A stretch of 5,566 bases of DNA from an uncultured Oxalobacteraceae bacterium (GCA_946479705.1 CAMLHI010000158.1:1-5566), one strand, 5' to 3'; shown: positions 1-5,482, counted from the stretch's first letter. Numbers and translations are program-made. The notes: generated by a model not told the origin, from the sequence alone.

Positions 1-2
1 GG

Positions 3-599
3 GTTGCCGGTGGTGCCGGAGGTGTAGCACAGCGCGGCCGCGGCGCTTTCGTCGAACACGGGCCAACGGTAATCGTCGTCGCTGCTGGCGAGCAGGTCTT
101 CGTAGCACAGCAGGCTGGCGATACCGGTCTGCGCCGGCATGCGGGCGCGGTCGCTCATGAGCACGAAGCCTTTGACGCCGGGGCAATGCGGCGCCAGCGC
201 CTCGACCAGGGGCAGGAAGCTCAGGTCGAAGAACAGGTACTGGTCCTCGGCATGGTTGACGATATAGGCCAGCTGGTCCGGGTGCAGGCGCGGGTTGATG
301 GTATGCAGCACCGCACCCGAACCGGACACGGCGTAGTACAGCTCCATGTGGCGGTAGCCGTTCCAGGCCAGGGTGGCGACCCGCTCGCCCATGGCCACGC
401 CCAGTCCGGCCAGGGTTTTGGCCAGCTGGCGCGCGCGCCGGTGGCAGTCGCGGTAGGTGTAGCGGTGCAGATCGCCCTCGACCCGGCGCGAAACGATCTC
501 GACATGGCCGTAATGGCGCGCGGCGAACTCGATGATGCTGGAGATTAGCAGCGGCTGGTCCATCATTTGTCCCATCACGGGACTGCTCGTATACGACAT
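3..599 (-). CDS. AMP-forming acyl-CoA ligase (fatty-acid/DmdB-like), N-terminal part, cut by window edge
   Basis: Activates a carboxylic acid with ATP to an acyl-adenylate and then an acyl-CoA thioester, in the cytoplasm. 199 codons are visible. Residues 11-36 (QMMDQPLLISSIIEFAARHY and onward) resemble the N-terminus of long-chain fatty-acid/3-methylthiopropionyl-CoA ligases. They are followed by VATLAWNGYRHMELYY (75-90), GAVLHTINPRLHPDQLAYIV (95-114) and the start of the ANL-family phosphate-binding loop, YTSGTTGN (192-199), with the next codon beginning CC (Pro). The window ends there, so roughly 350 residues including the C-terminal domain are missing. The ATG at 599 is chosen because AAGGAG lies 5 nt upstream; ATG codons at 575, 566 and 563 are possible later starts but lack such a site. 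It is divergent from selO. The family is clear, but the acyl substrate (medium/long chain or methylthiopropionate) cannot be decided from this half. Confidence 0.9.
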   Translation of the reverse strand, partial: MSYTSSPVMGQMMDQPLLISSIIEFAARHYGHVEIVSRRVEGDLHRYTYRDCHRRARQLAKTLAGLGVAMGERVATLAWNGYRHMELYYAVSGSGAVLHTINPRLHPDQLAYIVNHAEDQYLFFDLSFLPLVEALAPHCPGVKGFVLMSDRARMPAQTGIASLLCYEDLLASSDDDYRWPVFDESAAAALCYTSGTTGN

Positions 600-604
600 G
601 ACAA

Positions 605-610
605 CTCCTT
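605..610 (-). promoter_or_regulatory. Ribosome binding site of the acyl-CoA ligase
   Basis: Read on the minus strand this is a perfect AAGGAG, 5 nt before the ATG at 599. It decides in favour of this start over the later in-frame ATGs. Confidence 0.8.
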
Positions 611-625
611 GGAGGTAGTGGCCCC

Positions 626-655
626 AGTGTCGGACCAAAGTGGCAAATAAGTCAA
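626..655 (-). promoter_or_regulatory. Possible sigma-70 promoter for the acyl-CoA ligase
   Basis: On the minus strand TTGACT (655-650) matches five of six bases of a -35 box. After 18 bp comes GACACT (631-626), which matches a -10 box at only three positions. The good -35 and the position in the divergent gap support it; the poor -10 does not. No operator was recognised. Confidence 0.25.
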
Positions 656-716
656 CAGAACAGGATGCTGCGGCGCACCAGCTGGCGCAGGGGCGGCGGC
701 CCCAGGGCGCCTGCGC

Positions 717-722
717 TAAAAT
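717..722 (+). promoter_or_regulatory. Possible -10 element (TAAAAT) for the selO operon
   Basis: TAAAAT matches five of six bases of the sigma-70 -10 box in an otherwise very GC-rich stretch. Transcription would start near 728-730 and leave a leader of about 24 nt before the proposed selO start at 753. No convincing -35 box lies 16-18 bp upstream (the sequence there is GGCGGC-like), so this rests on one hexamer and on location. Confidence 0.3.
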
Positions 723-743
723 GGCGGCTCTTTTTGCCCCACT

Positions 744-747
744 GGAA
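744..747 (+). promoter_or_regulatory. Weak ribosome binding site supporting an ATC start for selO
   Basis: GGAA lies 5 nt before the ATC at 753. It is a short match to the anti-Shine-Dalgarno sequence, but the only reasonable one near any in-frame candidate start; neither CTG 768 nor TTG 795 has one. Confidence 0.3.
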
Positions 748-752
748 CCGCC

Positions 753-2201
753 ATCGACGCTGCCACCCTGCCCTTCGACAATTCCTTCAGCGACTTGCCG
801 CCCGCCTTCTACACCCGCCTGATGCCGACGCCCCTGCCGGCGCCGTATTTTGTGGCGGCCAGCGCCGCCACGGCGCGCCTGCTGGGCTTGGACCCGGCAT
901 TATTGGCGCGCGAGGACTATGTCGCTTTGTTCACCGGCAACCGGACCGCCGAGCGCTCCAAGCCGCTGGCGGCCGTGTATTCCGGGCACCAGTTCGGCGT
1001 GTGGGCCGGGCAACTGGGCGACGGCCGCGCCATCCTGCTGGGCGAGCTGGCCCCAGCGGACGGGCCGCAGGAATTGCAGCTCAAGGGCGCCGGCCGCACG
1101 CCCTACTCGCGCATGGGCGACGGGCGCGCCGTGCTGCGCTCCTCGATCCGCGAATTCCTGTGTTCCGAAGCGATGGCCGCGCTCGGCATTCCGACTACCC
1201 GCGCGCTGACGGTGACCGGTTCCGACCAGGGCGTGATGCGCGAAACGGTCGAAACCAGCGCGGTGGTGACGCGGGTCGCGCCCAGCTTCGTGCGTTTCGG
1301 TTCCTTCGAGCACTGGTTCTACCGCGACAAGCCGGAAGAACTGCGCGTGCTGGCCGACTACGTCATCGGCCGGTTCTATCCGGAGCTGGCCGATGACGCC
1401 AATCCCTACCAGGCGCTGCTGGCCGAAGTGACGCGCCGCACCGCGCGCATGATCGCCCAGTGGCAGGCGGTGGGCTTCATGCACGGGGTGATGAACAGCG
1501 ACAATATGTCCATCCTCGGCCTGACGCTCGACTACGGCCCCTTCGGCTTCATGGAAGCCTTCGACGCCCAGCACATCTGCAACCATACCGACCAGCAAGG
1601 GCGCTATTCCTATGCCAACCAGCCGCAGATCGGCCACTGGAACTGCTACGCCCTGGGCCAGGCCCTGCTGCCGCTGATCGGCACGGTCGAGGACGCGCAA
1701 GACGCGCTGGCCGTGTACCAGCCGGAATTTGCCCGCGAGATGGATGCGCTGCTGCACGCCAAGCTCGGCCTGGGCACCGTGCAGGAGACCGACAGCGCCC
1801 TGTTCGACAGCATGTTCGCGCTGATGCAGCAGAACCATGTCGACTTCACCCAGTTCTTCCGGCGCCTGGCCAACTTCGGCGGCGACGCCACCCTGCGCGA
1901 CCAGTTCATCGAGCGCGAGGCCTACGACGCCTGGGCGGCGGACTACGCGGCCCGGCTGGCGCTGGAAGCGCGCCCGGCGGCCGAGCGCAAGGCCGCCATG
2001 GACCGCGTCAATCCGAAATACGTGCTGCGCAACTACATGGCGCAGGTCGCCATCGAAAAGGCGCAAAATAAGGACTTTTCCGAGGTGGCGCGCTTGCTGG
2101 AACTGCTGGAACACCCCTTCGACGAACAGCCCGGCATGGAACACTACGCCGCCCTGCCGCCCGACTGGGCCAGCCATCTTGAGGTAAGCTGCTCCTCTTA
2201 A
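753..2201 (+). CDS. selO: SelO (YdiU) family protein adenylyltransferase, pseudokinase fold
   Basis: Transfers AMP from ATP to Ser/Thr/Tyr of target proteins, a family activity tied to redox stress; UMPylation is also reported for YdiU. Numbered from codon 753 (482 residues), it shows [17 protein letters not shown] (77-93), [20 protein letters not shown] with nucleotide-binding K111 (110-129), the catalytic/metal segment MNSDNMSI (D250, N251), and DYGPFGF with D260. It ends in EVSCSS, with C480 at the position that is selenocysteine in eukaryotic SelO. C276 in HICNH lies 204 residues before C480, the same spacing as the C272-C476 disulfide I recall for E. coli SelO. The start is uncertain because no ATG exists in frame after the stop at 717-719. 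ATC 753 has GGAA 5 nt upstream and restores the conserved LPFDNSF start; CTG 768 and TTG 795 are alternatives, and TTG would remove that motif. It is the first gene of the probable selO-msrB-yciB-bolA operon. Confidence 0.93.
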   Translation: MDAATLPFDNSFSDLPPAFYTRLMPTPLPAPYFVAASAATARLLGLDPALLAREDYVALFTGNRTAERSKPLAAVYSGHQFGVWAGQLGDGRAILLGELAPADGPQELQLKGAGRTPYSRMGDGRAVLRSSIREFLCSEAMAALGIPTTRALTVTGSDQGVMRETVETSAVVTRVAPSFVRFGSFEHWFYRDKPEELRVLADYVIGRFYPELADDANPYQALLAEVTRRTARMIAQWQAVGFMHGVMNSDNMSILGLTLDYGPFGFMEAFDAQHICNHTDQQGRYSYANQPQIGHWNCYALGQALLPLIGTVEDAQDALAVYQPEFAREMDALLHAKLGLGTVQETDSALFDSMFALMQQNHVDFTQFFRRLANFGGDATLRDQFIEREAYDAWAADYAARLALEARPAAERKAAMDRVNPKYVLRNYMAQVAIEKAQNKDFSEVARLLELLEHPFDEQPGMEHYAALPPDWASHLEVSCSS

Positions 2202-2220
2202 TTTGCCAACACACACCGCC

Positions 2221-2634
2221 ATGACCGACCACGCCGACAACGAGCACAAAGTAGTCAAGACCGACGAGCAATGGCGCGCCATGCTCGACGCCATGCAATA
2301 CCAGGTCACGCGCCACGCCGCCACCGAGCGCGCCTTCACCGGCAAGTACTGGGACCACCACGAGCACGGCATCTACACCTGCGTATGCTGCAACACGCCG
2401 CTGTTCGCCTCGGACGCCAAGTTCGATTCCGGCTGCGGCTGGCCCAGCTATTTCAAGGCGCTCGACCCGGCCAATGTGATTGAAAAGACCGACCGCAGCC
2501 ATGGTATGCTGCGCACCGAGATCATCTGCGCGGTCTGCGACGCCCACCTGGGCCACGTCTTTCCCGACGGCCCGCCGCCCACCGGCCTGCGCTATTGCAT
2601 CAATTCGGCCTCGCTGCGTTTCGATCCAACCTGA
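2221..2634 (+). CDS. msrB: Peptide-methionine (R)-S-oxide reductase MsrB
   Basis: Reduces the R epimer of methionine sulfoxide in proteins back to methionine, using thioredoxin-type reductants. The 137 residues form a single SelR/MsrB domain without a signal peptide, so it is cytoplasmic. Key features are [20 protein letters not shown] (31-50), zinc cysteine pairs C54/C57 (with an extra C56) and C103/C106, GCGWPSYF (71-78) holding the likely resolving C72, [15 protein letters not shown] (112-126), and catalytic C126 in [11 protein letters not shown]. Both catalytic and resolving cysteines are present. ATG 2221 is preferred over an in-frame TTG at 2203, which sits 1 nt after the selO stop and would only add PTHTA-type residues. 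The gene starts 19 bp after selO with no clear Shine-Dalgarno, so translation may depend on ribosomes arriving from selO. Its pairing with selO suggests joint oxidative-damage control. Confidence 0.96.
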   Translation: MTDHADNEHKVVKTDEQWRAMLDAMQYQVTRHAATERAFTGKYWDHHEHGIYTCVCCNTPLFASDAKFDSGCGWPSYFKALDPANVIEKTDRSHGMLRTEIICAVCDAHLGHVFPDGPPPTGLRYCINSASLRFDPT

Positions 2635-2642
2635 CACCACCC

Positions 2643-3275
2643 ATGAAATTTCTGTTCGACTTCTTCCCCATCCTGCTGTTCTTCGGCGTCTTCAAGTTCG
2701 CCGATGCCCATCAGGCCGCCTCACTGGCGCTGGCCACTTCCTACCTCGGCGGCATCGTCGCCAGCGGCGGCATCGCGGCCGACCAGGCCCCGGTGATGCT
2801 GGCCACGGTGGTGGCCATCGTCGCCACCATCGTGCAGATCAGCTACGTCAAGCTCAAGGGCCGCAAGGTCGACGGCATGCTGTGGGTGTCGGCCATCATC
2901 ATCACCGTGTTCGGCGGGCTGACCGTCTACTTCCACGACGATACCTTCATCAAATGGAAGCCGACCATCATCTACTGGGTGTTCGCGCTGGCCATGGCCA
3001 TTGCCCAGTACGGCTTCAGGAAGAACCTGGTGCGCCAGGCCATGCAGGCACAGCTCAAGCTGCCCGAGCCGGTCTGGGACAAGGTCGGCCTGTCCTGGAT
3101 GGTGTTTTTCGCCGTGCTGGGGCTGCTGAACCTGGCGGTGGCCTTCATTATCTTCAAGGGCAATACCAGCGCCTGGGTCAGCTTCAAGGCCTTCGGCATC
3201 ACCGGCATCGTGTTCGCCTTCATCGTGGTGCAGACCCTGTTCCTGGCCAAGTACATCGAAGAGGAGCAGGCATGA
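2643..3275 (+). CDS. yciB: Inner-membrane septation protein A / YciB (IspZ) family
   Basis: Inner-membrane protein of the YciB/IspA (septation) family, linked to envelope synthesis and cell division. Its biochemical activity is not established. 210 residues with about six hydrophobic segments near 3-20, 50-68, 77-92, 106-124, 149-172 and 183-201. Family hallmarks are MKFLFDFFPILLFF at the start, VFGGLTVYFHDDTFIKWKPT (89-108), LPEPVWDKVGLSWMVFF (140-156) and WVSFKAFGITG (178-188). E. coli YciB is about 179 residues. The extra length lies between the first and second segments (about 25-50), where a glycine/alanine-rich stretch is inserted; I believe related Oxalobacteraceae share it. ATG 2643 starts 8 bp after the msrB stop without a recognisable Shine-Dalgarno. 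The stop overlaps the bolA start as ATGA, so the two are probably translationally coupled. Confidence 0.94.
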   Translation: MKFLFDFFPILLFFGVFKFADAHQAASLALATSYLGGIVASGGIAADQAPVMLATVVAIVATIVQISYVKLKGRKVDGMLWVSAIIITVFGGLTVYFHDDTFIKWKPTIIYWVFALAMAIAQYGFRKNLVRQAMQAQLKLPEPVWDKVGLSWMVFFAVLGLLNLAVAFIIFKGNTSAWVSFKAFGITGIVFAFIVVQTLFLAKYIEEEQA

Positions 3276-3547
3276 GCGGCGATACCCGGATGGAACGCAT
3301 CCGCGCCGCCGTCAGCGCCGCGCTGGCCCCGTCCGAGCTGGAGCTGGTCGACGATTCGGCCCTGCATGCCGGCCACGCCGGTGCCGCTTCCGGCGGCGGG
3401 CACTACCGCATCCGCATCGTCTCGAGCAGGTTCGACGGGCTCAAACTCGTCATGCGACATCGACTCGTGTATGATTCCGTGCACGATATGATGCGCAATG
3501 AAATTCATGCGCTGGCCATCACCGCCTTGGCACCGTCCGAAGCGTGA
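3272..3547 (+). CDS. BolA family protein
   Basis: Small cytoplasmic protein of 91 residues. BolA proteins pair with monothiol glutaredoxins in [2Fe-2S] binding and iron/redox signalling, and some influence cell shape and stress response. Evidence: DDSALHAGHAG (27-37), HYRIRIVSSRFDGLKLVMRH (44-63), RHRLVYDSV (62-70) and IHALAITALAP (78-88). The near-invariant His in IHAL is H79; H32, H35 or H44 could be the second cluster ligand. The domain is complete and starts close to the N-terminus, as usual. The ATG overlaps the yciB stop by 4 bp and has GAGGAG (3261-3266) 5 nt upstream, the best Shine-Dalgarno in the operon. Whether it is closer to BolA or IbaG cannot be settled by eye, so no symbol is given. 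It is the last gene of the run before a 119-bp gap. Confidence 0.93.
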   Translation: MSGDTRMERIRAAVSAALAPSELELVDDSALHAGHAGAASGGGHYRIRIVSSRFDGLKLVMRHRLVYDSVHDMMRNEIHALAITALAPSEA

Positions 3548-3666
3548 GCGCCGCCCTGGATTCAGAGTGCTTTAAGAAATCTATCGGACAATCGCAACGC
3601 AAAGAAAAACAGTAAAAAAGAACTCATCCAATCTTGTCCAAGTAACTCCCCAATCAGGAATACATA
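3548..3666 (+). promoter_or_regulatory. A-rich leader between bolA and the first parvulin gene
   Basis: This 119-bp gap is far more AT-rich than its surroundings, with an adenine-dominated stretch at about 3600-3620. AGGAA (3656-3660) is the ribosome binding site, 6 nt before the ATG at 3667. I find no well-matched -35/-10 pair and no terminator hairpin after bolA, so read-through from the upstream operon is possible. The gap probably also carries a promoter that I cannot pinpoint. Confidence 0.4.
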
Positions 3667-4446
3667 ATGACTTTTAAGCCAGCCCGTCTGCTGCTCGCAC
3701 TGATCGCCGTTGCCGCATCGCCTGCCTTCGCGCAGAATATCGCCGTGGTCAACGGCAAGGCCATTCCATCGTCGCGCGCCGACGCGATCGTCAAGCAGGT
3801 CGTGGCCCAGGGCCAGCAACCGGATTCGCCGCAACTGCGCGAAATGGTCAAGAAAGACCTGATCGCCCGCGAAGTGCTGATGCAGGAAGCGGTCAAGCAC
3901 AATTTCGACAAGGACGCCACCGTCAAGCAGCAGATCGACAACGCGCGCCAGACCATCGTCGTCAACGCCCTGATGCGCGACTACCTGAGCAAACACCCCG
4001 TCAAGGATGAGGATGTCAAGGCCGAGTACGACCGCTTCAAGGCCGAAGCCGGCGACAAGGAATACCACGTGCGCCACATCCTGCTCGAGACCGAAGCCGA
4101 TGCCAAGGCCGTGATCGCCAAGATCAAGGGCGGCGCCAAGTTCGAAGACCTGGCCAAGACCTCCAAGGATTCCGGCACCGCGGCCAACGGCGGCGACCTG
4201 GACTGGGCTGCCCCGTCCTCGTTCCCGAAACCGTTCAGCGACGCCTTCGTCGGCCTGCAAAAAGGCCAGGTCACCGAGAACCCGGTCCAGACCCCGAACG
4301 GCTGGCACGTGATCAAGCTCGACGACACCCGCGCCGCCAAGCTGCCAGCCCTGGAAGAAGTCAAGCCGCAAGTGGCCGAAGCGCTGCAGCAGAAGAAGCT
4401 GCAAGCCTACCAGGAAGAATTGCTGAAGAAAGCCAAAGTCCAGTAA
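3667..4446 (+). CDS. Periplasmic parvulin-type peptidyl-prolyl isomerase, first copy
   Basis: Probably catalyses cis-trans isomerisation of X-Pro bonds and assists folding of exported proteins in the periplasm. 259 residues. A Sec signal peptide (K4, R7, hydrophobic LLLALIAVAA, cleavage after SPAFA at residue 22) leaves a mature protein starting QNIAVVNG. Residues 23-125 form a SurA/PrsA-like helical N-terminal region, including SPQLREMVKKDLIAREVLMQ (54-73). The rotamase domain is about 131-222: EYHVRHIL (132-139, H137 likely active-site His), GGAKFEDLAK (155-164), NGGDLDW (174-180) and GWHVIKL (212-218, H214). A charged helical tail follows (229-259). No cysteine or lipobox is seen. It resembles betaproteobacterial secreted PpiC-type proteins rather than cytoplasmic PpiC. 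It is duplicated immediately downstream. The start is supported by AGGAA 6 nt upstream and by a complete signal peptide. Confidence 0.93.
   Translation: MTFKPARLLLALIAVAASPAFAQNIAVVNGKAIPSSRADAIVKQVVAQGQQPDSPQLREMVKKDLIAREVLMQEAVKHNFDKDATVKQQIDNARQTIVVNALMRDYLSKHPVKDEDVKAEYDRFKAEAGDKEYHVRHILLETEADAKAVIAKIKGGAKFEDLAKTSKDSGTAANGGDLDWAAPSSFPKPFSDAFVGLQKGQVTENPVQTPNGWHVIKLDDTRAAKLPALEEVKPQVAEALQQKKLQAYQEELLKKAKVQ
4124..4158 (+). repeat. 35-bp direct repeat, copy 1 (in first parvulin gene)
   Basis: This stretch, coding for the IKGGAKFEDLAK region, is identical base for base to 5041-5075 in the second parvulin gene. The copies sit 917 bp apart, exactly the distance between the two start codons. 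It is the longest perfect identity I noticed between the paralogs. Confidence 0.85.
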
Positions 4447-4459
4447 GCCATGGAGCCCG

Positions 4460-4479
4460 CCGGCGCAGTCGTGCGCCGG
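4460..4479 (+). other. Perfect 8-bp hairpin after the first parvulin gene
   Basis: CCGGCGCA (4460-4467), loop GTCG, TGCGCCGG (4472-4479), starting 13 nt after the stop codon. It is GC-rich and stable but is followed by TTGGTCG, not a T-run. It is therefore not a classic intrinsic terminator. It could be a weak attenuator, a partial terminator or a 3'-end mRNA stabiliser that sets the ratio of the two parvulins. Confidence 0.65.
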
Positions 4480-4508
4480 TTGGTCGAAACGCCCGAATAG
4501 GTTATTGT
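4480..4508 (+). promoter_or_regulatory. Possible sigma-70 promoter for the second parvulin gene
   Basis: TTGGTC (4480-4485), 17 bp, then TATTGT (4503-4508), with three and four consensus matches respectively. An overlapping TATAGT (4511-4516) is a better -10 hexamer but has no matching -35. The AT-rich patch in the 137-bp gap between the parvulin genes supports a promoter somewhere here; the exact boxes are uncertain. Confidence 0.35.
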
Positions 4509-4513
4509 TATAT

Positions 4514-4523
4514 AGTTTGCCAG
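4514..4523 (+). repeat. Left arm of a 10-bp inverted repeat flanking the second parvulin gene
   Basis: AGTTTGCCAG here is the exact reverse complement of CTGGCAAACT at 5373-5382, just after the gene. It may be chance; see findings. Confidence 0.4.
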
Positions 4524-4583
4524 TTCGACACTGCGTACTGCCTGCCATGCGCGGACTTTTCGTAATTTTATAGGACCACATAC

Positions 4584-5363
4584 ATGATGTTGAAGCCTGC
4601 CCGTATCTTGCTTGCCATGACCGCCATTGTTGCCGCGCCCGTGTTTGCGCAAAACGTTGCCACCGTCAACGGCAAGGGTATCCCTACCGCCAAGGTCGAT
4701 CAAGTCGTCAAGCAAGTCGTTGCCCAAGGCAAGCAGACCGATTCCCCGCAACTGCGCGACGCCATCAAGAAAGACTTGATCGCCCGCGAAGTGCTGATCC
4801 AGGAAGCCGACAAGCAGGGTTTCGGTACCCGCCCTGAAGTCAAATCGGCGCTGGAAAACGCCCGTCAAAGCATCATCATCAACGCGATGCTGGCCGACTA
4901 CGTGAAGAAGAACCCGGTCAAGGATGCCGACATCAAGGCCGAGTACGACAAGTACAAGTCCACCGTGGGCGACAAGGAATACCACGCCCGCCACATCCTG
5001 GTGCCGACCGAGGAAGAAGCCAAGGCCATCATCGCCAAGCTCAAGGGCGGCGCCAAGTTCGAAGACCTGGCCAAGGCCTCGTCGAAGGACGGTTCGGCAG
5101 CCAATGGCGGCGACCTGGACTGGGCAAGCCCAGCCTCCTACGTGCCTGAATTCTCCAAGGCCATGGTTGCACTGAACAAGGGCGCCATCACCGACACCCC
5201 GGTCAAGTCGCAGTTCGGCTACCACATCATCAAGCTGGAAGACACCCGCGCCGCCAAGATCCCGCCGCTGGAAGAAGTCAAACAGCAAGTGCAGGAATCG
5301 CTGCAGCAGCGCAAGCTGCAAGCCTTCCGCGAAGAATTGCTGAAAAAAGCTGTCGTCAAATAA
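4584..5363 (+). CDS. Periplasmic parvulin-type peptidyl-prolyl isomerase, second copy
   Basis: Paralog of the preceding gene, with the same 259-residue length and an ungapped alignment, about 63% identical by hand count. It has the same design: signal peptide (K4, R7, cleavage after PVFA at residue 22), a SurA/PrsA-like helical N-terminal region containing SPQLRDAIKKDLIAREVLIQ (54-73), and a rotamase domain with EYHARHILV (132-140), GGAKFEDLAK, NGGDLDW (174-180) and FGYHIIKL (211-218). A charged C-terminal helix ends the protein. Differences cluster at 81-90, 101-110 and 184-211, in the N-terminal region and parts of the rotamase surface, so client preference may have diverged. ATG 4584 is chosen over ATG 4587 because AGGA (4572-4575) is then 8 nt away and the N-terminus matches the paralog. 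It is followed by a strong terminator. The prolyl isomerase role is inferred from family membership. Confidence 0.93.
   Translation: MMLKPARILLAMTAIVAAPVFAQNVATVNGKGIPTAKVDQVVKQVVAQGKQTDSPQLRDAIKKDLIAREVLIQEADKQGFGTRPEVKSALENARQSIIINAMLADYVKKNPVKDADIKAEYDKYKSTVGDKEYHARHILVPTEEEAKAIIAKLKGGAKFEDLAKASSKDGSAANGGDLDWASPASYVPEFSKAMVALNKGAITDTPVKSQFGYHIIKLEDTRAAKIPPLEEVKQQVQESLQQRKLQAFREELLKKAVVK
5041..5075 (+). repeat. 35-bp direct repeat, copy 2 (in second parvulin gene)
   Basis: Identical to 4124-4158 and in the same codon register, coding for the LKGGAKFEDLAK region of the second parvulin. Confidence 0.85.
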
Positions 5364-5380
5364 TTTGCCTGCCTGGCAAA
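5364..5380 (+). other. Small 6-bp inverted repeat directly after the stop codon
   Basis: TTTGCC, 5-nt loop, GGCAAA, beginning at the base after the TAA of the second parvulin. It is a weak hairpin on its own, 7 nt before the strong terminator stem, and could add to 3'-end structure. Confidence 0.4.
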
Positions 5381-5382
5381 CT
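5373..5382 (+). repeat. Right arm of a 10-bp inverted repeat flanking the second parvulin gene
   Basis: CTGGCAAACT, the reverse complement of 4514-4523. It overlaps the right half of the small hairpin at 5364-5380, which offers a non-repeat explanation for part of it. Confidence 0.4.
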
Positions 5383-5384
5383 GG

Positions 5385-5411
5385 AAAGGCGCTCCTCGGA
5401 GCGCCTTTTTT
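5385..5411 (+). terminator. Intrinsic terminator of the parvulin genes
   Basis: Stem GGCGCTC (5388-5394), tetraloop CTCG, stem GAGCGCC (5399-5405), then six T. Three A before the stem can pair with the first T residues and extend it to 10 bp. This is a textbook rho-independent terminator 24 nt after the second parvulin stop, and it separates that gene from the next transcription unit. Confidence 0.93.
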
Positions 5412-5453
5412 CGTTGGCATAACAACGTCCGGACCACAGTTTTCCGAATATTC

Positions 5454-5482
5454 TTGTTGCACCGCATGTTTTCTGTGAGAAT
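5454..5482 (+). promoter_or_regulatory. Possible promoter of the gene at the right edge
   Basis: TTGTTG (5454-5459), 17 bp, GAGAAT (5477-5482), with a TG at 5474-5475 that would make an extended -10. The -35 is weak. It lies after the terminator and about 50 bp before the next start codon, where a promoter is expected. A palindrome CCATATGG sits at 5492-5499, near the expected transcription start; whether it is an operator is unknown. Confidence 0.35.

Noticed and set aside
668..703. GC-rich inverted repeats (CTGCG...CGCAG, GGGGC-GGCG-GCCCC) in the divergent gap, as a terminator or operator
   Set aside because: There is no T-run on either strand, and short GC palindromes are frequent at this base composition. 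There is nothing to link them to a regulator.
640..822. Small open frame including ATG 721 just before selO, as a leader peptide
   Set aside because: There is no ribosome binding site and the composition is low-complexity Pro/Ala. It runs through the proposed -10 box and into the selO start in another frame. It was kept only as a frameshift alternative for the selO start.
900..2372. 490-codon open frame on the minus strand across selO and msrB
   Set aside because: It is antisense to two clearly recognised genes, its translation is rich in Arg/Gly/Val/His with no family resemblance, and long antisense frames are expected from GC-rich codon usage.
2480..3271. Plus-strand open frame running into bolA from far upstream, which would give a 355-residue protein
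   Set aside because: The upstream part is an out-of-frame reading of msrB and yciB. The BolA domain starts at 3272 with a strong ribosome binding site and the standard ATGA overlap.
5412..5427. CGTTG-6 nt-CAACG inverted repeat after the terminator
   Set aside because: The stem is only 5 bp and there is no other signal; it is within chance expectation.
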